DNA from: DASZTV01 sp035547515
GTDB lineage: Bacteria > Actinomycetota > Actinomycetes > JAFAQI01
Length of the DNA stretch: 64,000 nt
NCBI GenBank assembly: GCA_035547515.1
Contig: DASZUS010000027.1
Location: 1 to 64,000 of the forward strand
Direction of reading: 5' to 3'
Made by a program: the position numbers and the translations under genes. The notes below the pieces were generated by a model. That model saw only the letters and a program-made list of their open reading frames with translations. It was not told where the DNA came from and made no database searches. Shown piece after piece: positions 51,711-60,171 of this stretch. The first letter of the stretch is position 1, and each line of letters opens with the position of its first letter.

Positions 51711-52568
51711 CTAGCCGTGGGCGCCCTTCGACGGCCGCCGGCGGCGGACCGGCGCCGTTACGCCCGGGGCCAGCCGCCGCGCTGTCACGAGGAACCCGGT
51801 GTGACCGATCATCCGGTGCTCCGGGCGGACCGCCAGGCCGTCGACGTGCCACCCGCGCACCATCGACTCCCACGGCGCCGGCTCGGAGAACCCGCCGTGC
51901 GATCGCAGCGCCTCGACGGTGGCCGAGAGCTGGGTGGTCGTCGCGACGTACGCGCACAGCACCCCGCCCGGCACGAGCAACCGGGCGGCGGGTTCGACGA
52001 CCTCCCAGGGCGCCAACATGTCGAGCACCACCCGGTCGGCGACTCCGTCACCAGCGGCCTCGACGACGTCACCGATCTCGAGCGTCCATGTCGGCGGGAG
52101 CTCGCCGAAGAACCGCTCCACATTGGCGCGCGCCACGTCCGCGAACTCCTCGCGGCGTTCGTACGACGTGACCGACCCGGTCGCCCCGACGGCTCGCAGC
52201 AGGCTGCACGTCAGCGCCCCGGAGCCGGCGCCGGCTTCGATGACGTTGGCGCCCGGGCAGATGTCGGCCATCGCAACGATCTGCGCCGCGTCCTTCGGGT
52301 AGACGATGGTGGCGCCGCGCGGCATTGACAGGACGTAGTCGCTGAGCAACGGCCGCAGTGCCAGGTAGTCGGTGCCGCCGGCTGAGGTGACGACGATCCC
52401 CTCCGGCTTGCCGATCAGCTCGTCGTGCGGGATCACTCCGCGATGGGTGTGGAACTCCTTGCCCGAGGCGAGCTGGATCGTGTGCATGCGGCCTTTGGGG
52501 TCGGTCAGCTGGACCAGGTCGCCCTCGGCGAGGGGTCCGAGGCCGCGGCGCTGCGGGCTGTGCTTCAC
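51711..52568 (-). CDS. trmI: tRNA (adenine-58-N1)-methyltransferase TrmI
   Basis: Methylates A58 in the tRNA T loop. The 285-residue protein has the N-terminal beta-domain (LVQLTDPKGRMHTIQLASGK, HRGVIPHDELIGKPEG) and a Rossmann SAM-binding domain with VIEAGAGSGALTCSLLRAVG. The active-site DMLAPWEVV segment (VVLDMLAPW) is present. The GTG start has TAGACA just upstream. The context between mpa and mshC is conserved in mycobacteria. Confidence 0.94.
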   Translation of the reverse strand: MKHSPQRRGLGPLAEGDLVQLTDPKGRMHTIQLASGKEFHTHRGVIPHDELIGKPEGIVVTSAGGTDYLALRPLLSDYVLSMPRGATIVYPKDAAQIVAMADICPGANVIEAGAGSGALTCSLLRAVGATGSVTSYERREEFADVARANVERFFGELPPTWTLEIGDVVEAAGDGVADRVVLDMLAPWEVVEPAARLLVPGGVLCAYVATTTQLSATVEALRSHGGFSEPAPWESMVRGWHVDGLAVRPEHRMIGHTGFLVTARRLAPGVTAPVRRRRPSKGAHG

Positions 52569-52598
52569 CCGAGGATGTCTACCGGAGGCGGGCAGCGG

Positions 52599-53744
52599 CT
52601 AGCGAACGCCCGATGCCCGCAGCAGCGCGATCAGGTCCACCCGTGCCAGCACTCCCTGCAGGGCCCCGTCCGCACCCGCGACGAGGTACTCGGTCGCGGG
52701 GACGCGCTGTACGGCGGTCATGAGGTCTTCGCCGCTGAGCGAGGGAGACAGCACGAGGCCTGCTTCGACCGGGCGGGCGAGGTCGCTTACCGACATCCAC
52801 GGCTGACGTTCGGCGGGCGTGGCCTGCACGGCGGCCTCGGACACGATCCCGGACCAACGCTCCCGGCCATCGACGACGACCAGCGCGCGTGCCCCGATCT
52901 CCCGGGCCCGGCGTACCGCCTCCGCCAGCGGCAGCTGCGCCTCGACCGTGAGAGCCGGGCGAACCAGCCGGGACAGCTCCAGGCGCGGGATGACAGCCCC
53001 GACCCGCGCCTGCGCGATCGACATCGATGCGTTCCACCAGACGAAGTACGAGATGAGCAGGAGGTAGACCGCGGTCAGCGCCGCATCGCCGGAGTCGTAG
53101 CTCGGGGCGAAGATCGCGGCGGCGGCAGTCACCGCGGCGACACCGCGGCCGACCCAGCCGGCGATCAGCAGGGCGCGCATCCGGTCGCCCGTGACGTGCC
53201 AGAGCGCCGCGCGCAGCAGACGCCCGCCGTCGAGCGGCATGCCGGGCAGCAGGTTGAAGGCGGCGACGACACCGTTGATGGTGGCCGTCGAGTTGGCCAG
53301 CAGCCATCCGACGGAGTGCTCGGGGAAGCCCGCACCAACCGCGGCGAAGATGCCGGCAAGCAGCACCGAGGTCAGCGGGCCAACCGCCGCGACCAGATAC
53401 TCGCGGCCCGGGGTCTGCGGCTCGTCGAGCACCTCGGAGACCGCGCCGAGCAGCTGCAGGACGACGCGGCCGACCCGCAGGCCCAGCGCCTTCGCAACCA
53501 GGACGTGGCTCGCTTCATGGGCGAGCACCGCGGCATAGACCAGAAGGATGAGCGCGAGCGCGACGAGGTAGCTGCCGGCGTCGCTGACGTTGACGTTGGC
53601 ACGGATCTCACTCGGCCCGAGCATGGTGCCGACCACCACGAGCAGAATCCAGGCCGGCGAGATCACGAGCGGCACGCCGAAGATGCGCCCCGCCGGGATG
53701 CCACCCACAGGCCGGATCGGCTGCGGCGACGACTCCTCGCTCAC
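52599..53744 (-). CDS. M50 site-2 protease with CBS domains (Rip3-like)
   Basis: An intramembrane zinc protease of 381 residues. HExxH is present as AHEASH in TM2, and NLLPGMPLDGGR supplies the third ligand Asp. About six membrane helices are followed by a pair of CBS domains (residues 240-375) that may sense adenine nucleotides. Family members cleave anti-sigma or regulatory membrane proteins. A minus-strand TACGAT (53756 to 53751) places transcription start on the GTG. Contrast the degenerate M50 relative at 6392. Confidence 0.9.
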   Translation of the reverse strand: MSEESSPQPIRPVGGIPAGRIFGVPLVISPAWILLVVVGTMLGPSEIRANVNVSDAGSYLVALALILLVYAAVLAHEASHVLVAKALGLRVGRVVLQLLGAVSEVLDEPQTPGREYLVAAVGPLTSVLLAGIFAAVGAGFPEHSVGWLLANSTATINGVVAAFNLLPGMPLDGGRLLRAALWHVTGDRMRALLIAGWVGRGVAAVTAAAAIFAPSYDSGDAALTAVYLLLISYFVWWNASMSIAQARVGAVIPRLELSRLVRPALTVEAQLPLAEAVRRAREIGARALVVVDGRERWSGIVSEAAVQATPAERQPWMSVSDLARPVEAGLVLSPSLSGEDLMTAVQRVPATEYLVAGADGALQGVLARVDLIALLRASGVR

Positions 53745-53846
53745 TAGCCAATCGTAGGCGGGTGCGGCTGAGGGATCTTCAGCGTTGGCTGCAGCCGAGC
53801 CCGCGCGTCTCGCGAGATTGTCGGCGCCAGCGTCTACGGTCAGCTC

Positions 53847-54881
53847 ATGTCAGAGATGCGCGAGCCGATCGCCGCCACGGCGGTCATCGATCTGACGTCG
53901 GCCCCGTCCTCGCCGCCCGCCGAGCCGACGTGGTCGCTGTCGCCCTCGCGCGCCCTTGACTTCAAGAACTGCGCCTTGCTCTACCGGTTCCGGGTGATCG
54001 ACCGCCTGCCCGAGCCGCCCAGCCTCGACGCCGCGCGCGGCACGGTTATCCACGGCGTTCTGGAGCGGCTGTTCGACCGCCCTGCGGCGGAGCGCACCAG
54101 TGAGGCTGCGCGCAGCGACGTGGAGCCGGGCTGGCTGGCGGTTCTCGAGGAGGATCCGGAGCTCGCCGCCATGGTCGAGAACGAGCCCGGTGGGCTGACC
54201 GAGCTGATCGCGTCGACGCGAACCCTCCTCGACAGCTACTTCACACTCGAAGACCCCCGCCGGATCGAGCCGGCGGAGCGTGAGGTCCTCGTCGAGATGA
54301 CCACGCCGACGGGCGTTCACCTCAAGGGCTTCATCGACCGGGTGGACCGCTCGCCTGCCGGAGACATCCGAGTGGTCGACTACAAGAGCGGCAAAGCGCC
54401 GAGCGAGGCCTTCGAAGGCAAGGCGCTGTTCCAGCTCCGCTTCTACGCACTCGTCCTGTGGCGCACCACCGGCGTCCTTCCGCGCCTGCTCCGCCTGTAC
54501 TACCTACGCGATCGCGAGATCCTCGACTACGCACCGGACGCTGCCGACCTCGAGTCGCTCGAGCGCCAGGTCGAGGCGATCGCTGCGGCGATCCAGAAGG
54601 CGCGGAGCACCGGCGACTGGCGCCACAAGCCGAGCAAGCTGTGCAGCTGGTGCTCGTTTCAGTCGCTCTGCCCCGAGTTCGGAGGTACGCCGCCGGCACT
54701 GCCTGATCTGCCGACGAGCAGCAACAGTGAGTCGACGGTGAGCTCGGTCAGGCTCGAGACCAGCACCCTTCCGGGAGCCGGCTCGATCGGCACCAGCCAC
54801 GGGACCGCAACTACCTTGCAGCCGGCCGACTCGGCAGAGGTCACCCCGCTGATCGCGTCTTCGAGCACCACAGCCTCCTGA
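53847..54881 (+). CDS. RecB-family PD-(D/E)XK nuclease with extended C-terminus
   Basis: A 344-residue Cas4/RecB-like nuclease. The nuclease motifs are GFIDRVDRSPAGDIRVVDYKS (as separate GFIDRVD and VVDYKSGK) with the catalytic D and D-x-K, plus the N-terminal helix AARGTVIHGVLERLF and the C-terminal Fe-S-type cysteine (CSWCSFQSLCPEFGG). The fold ends at about residue 285; the last 60-70 residues are Ser/Thr-rich and read through the antisense of the HAD gene. TACGGT (53835-53840) places transcription start on the ATG. Confidence 0.85.
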   Translation: MSEMREPIAATAVIDLTSAPSSPPAEPTWSLSPSRALDFKNCALLYRFRVIDRLPEPPSLDAARGTVIHGVLERLFDRPAAERTSEAARSDVEPGWLAVLEEDPELAAMVENEPGGLTELIASTRTLLDSYFTLEDPRRIEPAEREVLVEMTTPTGVHLKGFIDRVDRSPAGDIRVVDYKSGKAPSEAFEGKALFQLRFYALVLWRTTGVLPRLLRLYYLRDREILDYAPDAADLESLERQVEAIAAAIQKARSTGDWRHKPSKLCSWCSFQSLCPEFGGTPPALPDLPTSSNSESTVSSVRLETSTLPGAGSIGTSHGTATTLQPADSAEVTPLIASSSTTAS

Positions 54882-55357
54882 GGGGCGACACCGAGGCGCC
54901 GGCAGGCCGTGAGGTAGGGCTCCGGGTGTGGCTTGCCCTGCCCGACCTCGTCGCCAGCAACGCTGACATCGAACCGATCGTGACCGATGACGTCGAGCAC
55001 CGCGTCGACCAGCACGCGGTACGACGACGAGACCAGCCCGGTGGGGACCCCCGCCGCGCGTAAGCCGTCCAGCAGCTCTAGCGCCCCCGGCATCAGCGGC
55101 AGGTCGCTGCGATAGAGCTCGACCATGCGGCCAAGCAGGAAGGCCATCGCGGAGGCGACCTCGGTCGACCCGCGCGGCACGTCGTACCAATCGAGGATCG
55201 TGGCGATCGCGGTGTCCAGGCGGGTGCCGATGATCGCAGCCTTCAGCTCGTCGCTCCACGTCCCGCCGAGATGATCGGCGAGCTCGATCTCCGCGAGGGT
55301 CCAGAGCGGTTCGCTGTCGACCAGCAAGCCGTCCATGTCGAACAGGACGGCTGGCAT
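54659..55357 (-). CDS. HAD-family phosphatase
   Basis: A 232-residue haloacid-dehalogenase-superfamily phosphatase, beta-phosphoglucomutase-like. The nucleophile motif is VLFDMDGLLVDSEP; motif II is GLVSSSYR, and motif III/IV GKPHPEPYLTACRRLG and VVLEDAISGVTSAESAG. It is predicted to act on a small sugar phosphate. The last 223 bases overlap the RecB-like gene on the other strand. No sign of a specific substrate. Confidence 0.88.
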   Translation of the reverse strand: MPAVLFDMDGLLVDSEPLWTLAEIELADHLGGTWSDELKAAIIGTRLDTAIATILDWYDVPRGSTEVASAMAFLLGRMVELYRSDLPLMPGALELLDGLRAAGVPTGLVSSSYRVLVDAVLDVIGHDRFDVSVAGDEVGQGKPHPEPYLTACRRLGVAPQEAVVLEDAISGVTSAESAGCKVVAVPWLVPIEPAPGRVLVSSLTELTVDSLLLLVGRSGSAGGVPPNSGQSD

Positions 55358-55451
55358 CGCCTGCGATCCTAGGCTCCGTGACTGTTGCGGGCGCCTGGCG
55401 ATACGGTGCGTGCACTGTCCGCCAGCAGCGACCGCAGCCAGGGGTGAGTAC

Positions 55452-55916
55452 GTGGCCAGCTACAACAACATCCTCGTCGGAACCGACGGATCCGCGTCGT
55501 CGTTCCGCGCGGTGGAGCGTGCGGCGGCGGTTGCATCCGACACCGGTGCGACGCTGATCATCGCCTCGGCCTACCAGCCGATCTCCGAGCGCGATCGCAG
55601 CCGGGCCACCCAGGAGCTCGGCGACGCGGCGTACAAGGTCATGGGCGCCAACCCGGCGGAGGACGCACTTGCCGACGCCAAGGGCATCGCCACCAAGGCC
55701 GGCGCCAAGAGCATCAAGACGATTGCGGAAGCCGGCGACCCGGTCGACGTGCTCGTCGAGCTGATCGAGGCGCACCAGGTCGACCTCTGCATCATCGGCA
55801 ACCGCGGGCTGAACAGCCTGGCCGGGCGACTGCTCGGCTCGGTGCCCGCCAACATCAGCCACCGGGCGGCCTGCGACGTCCTCATCGTCCACACGACCGG
55901 CGGCGGAAGGTCCTAG
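55452..55916 (+). CDS. Universal stress protein
   Basis: A 154-residue UspA-domain protein, probably ATP-binding: NNILVGTDGSASSFRAVERA opens the fold and GNRGLNSLAGRLLGSVPANI contains the G-2x-G-9x-G(S/T) nucleotide motif. Members respond to stress and stasis. GTG 55452 is chosen because the family alignment begins there. It is monocistronic or with PAC2, 43 bases downstream. Confidence 0.9.
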   Translation: MASYNNILVGTDGSASSFRAVERAAAVASDTGATLIIASAYQPISERDRSRATQELGDAAYKVMGANPAEDALADAKGIATKAGAKSIKTIAEAGDPVDVLVELIEAHQVDLCIIGNRGLNSLAGRLLGSVPANISHRAACDVLIVHTTGGGRS

Positions 55917-55959
55917 AAACGCACCCGCGACCGTCCTCGGCCGGGCATACCCTGGCCAG

Positions 55960-56796
55960 ATGAGCGACTCCCGCGGCGCTGGTCCTCGCCGCGCGATGAT
56001 CGCCGCGTTCGAGGGATGGAACGACGCCGCAGACGCGGCGACGAATGCGATCGAGCACCTCGAGCGGGAGTGGCAGGCGAAGCCGTTCGCTGCGATCGAC
56101 CCCGAGGACTACTACGACTACCAGGTCAACCGGCCCACGGTTCGCCTCGTCGACGGGGTCACCCGGCGGATCGACTGGCCGACCACCCGGCTCGCCCTCG
56201 CGACGGTCGGCGACCGTGAGGTCGTCCTGCTGCGCGGGCTCGAGCCGAACATGCGCTGGCGTGCGTTCTGCGACGAGCTGGTCGCCTTCGCCGACGAGCT
56301 CGACGTCGACCAGGTCGTCTGCCTCGCGGCACTGCTCGCCGACGTCCCTCACACCCGCCCGATCGACGTCAACGGGTCAGCGTCGGACGAGGAGCTCGCC
56401 ACTGCACTGGGGCTCACAAAGTCGCGGTACGAAGGGCCTACCGGCGTGGTCAGCGTGTTCCACCAGGCGCTCGCCGACACCGGCCGCAGCGTCGTGACGT
56501 ACTGGGCGAGCGTGCCGCACTACTTCGCGCAGCCGCCGTGCCCGAAGGCCACCCTCACGCTGCTGCACCGGGTCGAGGACGCACTCGACATCACGATCCC
56601 GCTCGGCGAGCTTCCTGAGGCGTCGCAGACCTGGGAGAACGACGTCGATGCCCTGGCACAGGACGACGGCGAGATCGCCGACTACATCGCCTCGCTGGAG
56701 CTCCGCGACGACCAGTCATCGCTCCCGGAGGCCTCCGGCGAGGCGATCGCTCGGGCCTTCGAGCGATACCTGCGACGGCACGACTCAGCGGACTAG
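55960..56796 (+). CDS. PAC2-family protein
   Basis: A 278-residue PAC2 protein, related in fold to eukaryotic proteasome assembly chaperone 2. AMIAAFEGWNDAADAATNAI, LLRGLEPNMRWRAFCDELV and YEGPTGVVSVFHQALADTG are conserved in the actinobacterial family, which neighbours proteasome genes in mycobacteria (Rv2125). No direct proteasome role is proven. TACCCT (55948-55953) places transcription start on the ATG. The stop overlaps mshC by four bases, tail-to-tail. Confidence 0.9.
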   Translation: MSDSRGAGPRRAMIAAFEGWNDAADAATNAIEHLEREWQAKPFAAIDPEDYYDYQVNRPTVRLVDGVTRRIDWPTTRLALATVGDREVVLLRGLEPNMRWRAFCDELVAFADELDVDQVVCLAALLADVPHTRPIDVNGSASDEELATALGLTKSRYEGPTGVVSVFHQALADTGRSVVTYWASVPHYFAQPPCPKATLTLLHRVEDALDITIPLGELPEASQTWENDVDALAQDDGEIADYIASLELRDDQSSLPEASGEAIARAFERYLRRHDSAD

Positions 56797-58022
56797 CTGA
56801 TCCCCAAAAGGGCGTCGACAGCTGCTCGGGCCTTGCTCGGCGCGCCGGCGTCGCTCCCTTCGCTCAGGCTCCAGGTGTCGACGATCTCGAGCGCACGTGG
56901 GGTGTCCAGGCCGGTGCGCAGGGCTTGGCGGAGGTCGGCGATCATGGGCTCGGCTGGAGACGCTTTCGGCCGGGTGAGCGCGCTGCGCCAGCTCGTGAGG
57001 CGGGTCGTTGCGGTGGCGAGCTCTTCGTCGTGGAACTCCCACGCCTCGGTGTGGTGGTGGGCCAGCAGGGCCAGCCGGATCGCCATCGGGTCGACGCCGC
57101 CGGCGCGCAGCTTCGACACGAAGACCAGGTTGCCGAGTGACTTGGACATCTTTACGCCCTTGTAGGACAGCAGCGCCTGGTGGACGTAGACCCCGGCGAA
57201 GCCGGGTGCGCCGTTGATCGTGGCGGCTTCCGCGGCACTGAGCTCGTGGTGCGGGAAGACCAGGTCCTCGCCGCCGCCCTGGATGTCGATGGTCGCACCG
57301 AGGTAGCGCATCGCGATCGCGGCGCACTCGATGTGCCAGCCGGGTCGGCCTCGGCCGAGCGCGGACTCCCACGAAGGATCGCCCGGCCGTTCGTGCTGCC
57401 ACAGCAGGCAGTCGAGCGGGTCCTTCTTGCCCGCCCGCTGCGGGTCACCGCCTCGCTCGGCGGACAGCCGCAGCATCTCTTCGCGGCCGAAGTGGCTGAC
57501 CTCACCGAAGCCGGGTGCCGCGGACACCGCGAAGTAGGTGTCTCCGTCGAGCTCGTAGGCCGCACCGCTGTCGCGCAGGCGGACGATCGCGTCGACCACC
57601 GTGGGGATCGACTCGACTGCGCCGACGTAGTCGGCGGGCGCGAGCATCCGCAGCGCGGTCATGTCCTCGCGGAACAGCGCGATCTCGCGCTCGGCGAGCG
57701 CTCGCCAGTCCTCGCCCGTCGCCGCTGCCCGTTCCAGCAGCGGGTCATCGACATCGGTCACGTTCTGGACGTAGCGGACCGGCGTACCGGCATCGCGGCA
57801 CACCCGCTGGAGCTCGTCGAAGAGCAGGTAGGTCGCGGCGTGGCCGAGGTGTGTCGCGTCGTACGGCGTGATGCCGCAGACGTACAGCGTCAGCTCGTCC
57901 TTCGACAGGTCGAGGGCGACGAGCCCGCCCCGGGCGGTGTCGCGGACCTGCACCGCGGCGTCGAGCGGTACGACGCCGTGGTCGGCGAGCGACGGCACCG
58001 AGGGTGAGTCCCAGGAACGCAC
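56793..58022 (-). CDS. mshC: Cysteine--glucosaminyl-inositol ligase MshC
   Basis: Joins cysteine to GlcN-Ins in mycothiol biosynthesis, the main actinobacterial thiol. The 409-residue protein has the class I synthetase HIGH motif (HLGHAATYLLFDEL), KMSKS (KGVKMSKSLGN), and the zinc Cys in LYVCGITPYDATHLGH. The sequence ALDLSKDELTLYVCG and GPG-type loops point to MshC rather than CysS. A minus-strand TAGGCT (58034 to 58029) places transcription start on the GTG. Confidence 0.92.
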   Translation of the reverse strand: MRSWDSPSVPSLADHGVVPLDAAVQVRDTARGGLVALDLSKDELTLYVCGITPYDATHLGHAATYLLFDELQRVCRDAGTPVRYVQNVTDVDDPLLERAAATGEDWRALAEREIALFREDMTALRMLAPADYVGAVESIPTVVDAIVRLRDSGAAYELDGDTYFAVSAAPGFGEVSHFGREEMLRLSAERGGDPQRAGKKDPLDCLLWQHERPGDPSWESALGRGRPGWHIECAAIAMRYLGATIDIQGGGEDLVFPHHELSAAEAATINGAPGFAGVYVHQALLSYKGVKMSKSLGNLVFVSKLRAGGVDPMAIRLALLAHHHTEAWEFHDEELATATTRLTSWRSALTRPKASPAEPMIADLRQALRTGLDTPRALEIVDTWSLSEGSDAGAPSKARAAVDALLGIS

Positions 58023-58053
58023 GATCGGAGCCTACGGGTGGAGCATGCGGTGG

Positions 58054-58785
58054 CTAGAACGGCGGCCAGGGCATCGGCGGCCAGTCCCCGCTGGGCTGCG
58101 GGTGGCGGCCGGTCTCGAGCAGCCGGTTCACCCGGCGCCGCGTCGCCTCGACCTCCCGCCTCGTCAGCAGCTCCTCCAGCGTGCCACCCAGCCCGCCCGC
58201 GAGGTCGACCTTCAAGCCGCTGAGGACGTCGAGCGCCTCGTCGGTGAGCGGCTGGCCACGCCAGCCCCACAACACCGTGCGCAGCTTGTCGTCGACGGAG
58301 AAGCACACGCCGTGGTCGATGCCGTAGACGTGCCCGTCCGGCATCGGCAGCAGGTGACCGCCCTTGCGATCTGCGTTGTTGATCACCGCGTCGAAGACCG
58401 CCATCCGCCGGAGCGGCTCGATCGGGCTTCGCACCAGCTGCTCGAGGCTGACCGACTCGTCGGCGTTGATCCACAGCTGGCACATTCCCGGCCCGTAGGG
58501 CCCGTCGCGCATGACCGTGGGCGGGACGATGTCCCAGCCGCTTGCCGCCGAGACGGCGTACGCCGCGACCTCCCGGGCGGCGAGCGTCCCGTCGGGAAAG
58601 TCCCAGAGCGGCCGCTCCCCCGCGACCGGCTTGTAGACGCAGGCGGTCACCACGCCGGCGAGCGCGATCTCGCAGTAGAGCGTCGCGTTCGAGGCATCGA
58701 TCATCTGGCCTTGCACGGAGAGCTCGCCCTCACGCAGCAGGCGCAGCACGTCGTCCGTGCCCAGCTCGCGCGCGGGTGCCGTCAT
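58054..58785 (-). CDS. SCO1664-family protein (PI3/4-kinase-like fold)
   Basis: A 243-residue conserved actinobacterial protein. VYKPVAGERPLWDFPDGTLA, AAYAVSAASGWDIVPPTVMR, NNADRKGGHLL and YGIDHGVCFSVDDKLRTVLW (separate motifs) recall the lysine, catalytic NxD and DxG of phosphatidylinositol 3/4-kinase-like proteins. Activity is unproven. It sits 31 bases after mshC's start on the same strand as in other actinomycetes, next to DUF3090. Confidence 0.83.
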   Translation of the reverse strand: MTAPARELGTDDVLRLLREGELSVQGQMIDASNATLYCEIALAGVVTACVYKPVAGERPLWDFPDGTLAAREVAAYAVSAASGWDIVPPTVMRDGPYGPGMCQLWINADESVSLEQLVRSPIEPLRRMAVFDAVINNADRKGGHLLPMPDGHVYGIDHGVCFSVDDKLRTVLWGWRGQPLTDEALDVLSGLKVDLAGGLGGTLEELLTRREVEATRRRVNRLLETGRHPQPSGDWPPMPWPPF

Positions 58786-58818
58786 GCTCTCAGTGTCACG
58801 GTGCCGGCACTGTGCCGG

Positions 58819-59400
58819 TCACCCGGCGTGCAGATGGCCGTTCTGCCGCGGACAGATGTGGCCTTCGGGATCCAGCGGGTTGCCGCACAGCGGGCACGGC
58901 GGCCGGCCCGCGGCAACCACGCGCAGCGCCCGCTTGGCGAACGCCCGGGCGACCGCGGGCGCGATCCGAACTCGCAGCATGTCGGCGTCGGTGTCGACAT
59001 CGGACGGCGCGCCCTGCTCGGTGTCGGCGACCACCGACTGCGCCTCGATCACGACCAGCCCGTCGTCTTCGTCCCAGGCCAGGGCAAGCGTCCCGACCCG
59101 GAACTCGTCCTCGATCGGCGAGTCGAGCGGGGCGACATCCTCGAGCTGCGACGGCGCGACCGCAGGCACCAGCGACTCGTCGCCCTGTCGGCGGCGCACC
59201 TCGTCGAGCAGGTCGTCGAGCCGCTCGGCGAGCGCGGCGACCTGCATCTTCTCCAGGACGACAGACACCGTCCGCCCGTGACCACTGGCCTGCAGGTAGA
59301 AGGTTCGCTGGCCCGGCTGGCCCACGGTGCCCGCGACGAACCGCTCCGGCGGGTCGAACGCGAACTCCCGACCAGGCACGTCCTCTACCTTGCCCTTCAC
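58819..59400 (-). CDS. DUF3090 family protein with zinc-ribbon tail
   Basis: A 193-residue protein of the actinobacterial DUF3090 family. FAFDPPERFVAGTVGQPGQR and TFYLQASGHGRTVSVVLEKM are its start; the tail CPLCGNPLDPEGHICPRQNG holds three Cys and a His that can bind zinc. It is genomically tied to the SCO1664-family gene and the histidine phosphatase, and the three probably act together. Function unknown. GTG 59400. Confidence 0.85.
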   Translation of the reverse strand: MKGKVEDVPGREFAFDPPERFVAGTVGQPGQRTFYLQASGHGRTVSVVLEKMQVAALAERLDDLLDEVRRRQGDESLVPAVAPSQLEDVAPLDSPIEDEFRVGTLALAWDEDDGLVVIEAQSVVADTEQGAPSDVDTDADMLRVRIAPAVARAFAKRALRVVAAGRPPCPLCGNPLDPEGHICPRQNGHLHAG

Positions 59401-59469
59401 CCGAATGCGGCCCGGCTCCGCCGGTTGCGCCCACCATAGATGGCGGGTGGTCCGGCGCCCTCCGGCGTA

Positions 59470-60159
59470 CTAGCCGGCGCCGCCGGCGCCCCCGCCGACC
59501 GCAGCGTCGGAGGATCGTTTGCGGCGCTTGCGAGGGCGCGGGATCAGCCCCGCGAGGTCACCGCCGATGTCGTTTGTCCGGACCACGAAGGGCCGCAGGT
59601 CGGTGTAGGTGACGATCGAGACCGACGCCGGATCCACCACGATCCGCTGGAAGGCGTCCAGGTGCAGGCCAAGCGCGTCGGCGAGGATCGCCTTGATCAC
59701 GTCGCCGTGGCTGACGGCGACCCACGTGGCGTCCGGTCCCAGCCGCGCGTTGTGGTGGCGTACGGCGTCGACGGCACGGGCCTGGGTGTCGCGCAACGCC
59801 TCGCCACCGGGGAAGGTCACGGCGCTGGGGTGCGCCTGGACCACCTTCCACAGCGGGTCCTTGGCGAGGGTCTTGAGCGGCTGGCCCTGCCAGTCGCCGT
59901 AGCGGCACTCCCCGAGCCGGTCGTCGGTCTCTATCGTCAGCCCCTCGCGATCGCCGAGCAGCGCCTGGGCCGTCTCCTGACACCGCTCCAGCGGGCTGCT
60001 GACGATCGCGGTCAACGGGATCTTGGCCAGCCGCGCCGACAGCGCGGCCACCTGGTCGCGCCCCTTGTCGGCGAGGTGCACGCCGGGCGTCCAACCGGCG
60101 AGCGTTCCGCCGGTGTTGGCGTCGGTCAGCCCGTGCCGCACGAGCAGAACGGTGGTCAC
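59470..60159 (-). CDS. Histidine phosphatase family protein
   Basis: A 229-residue phosphoglycerate-mutase-like phosphatase. The phospho-His motif is LLVRHGLTDANTGG, with the second catalytic His in AVSHGDVIKAILADALG and the Glu in GECRYGDWQG. The basic C-terminal tail (RPRKRRKRSSD) is unusual. It clusters with DUF3090 and the SCO1664-family gene as in mycobacteria. Substrate unknown. Confidence 0.86.
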   Translation of the reverse strand: MTTVLLVRHGLTDANTGGTLAGWTPGVHLADKGRDQVAALSARLAKIPLTAIVSSPLERCQETAQALLGDREGLTIETDDRLGECRYGDWQGQPLKTLAKDPLWKVVQAHPSAVTFPGGEALRDTQARAVDAVRHHNARLGPDATWVAVSHGDVIKAILADALGLHLDAFQRIVVDPASVSIVTYTDLRPFVVRTNDIGGDLAGLIPRPRKRRKRSSDAAVGGGAGGAG

Positions 60160-60171
60160 CGAACCGGCCGG

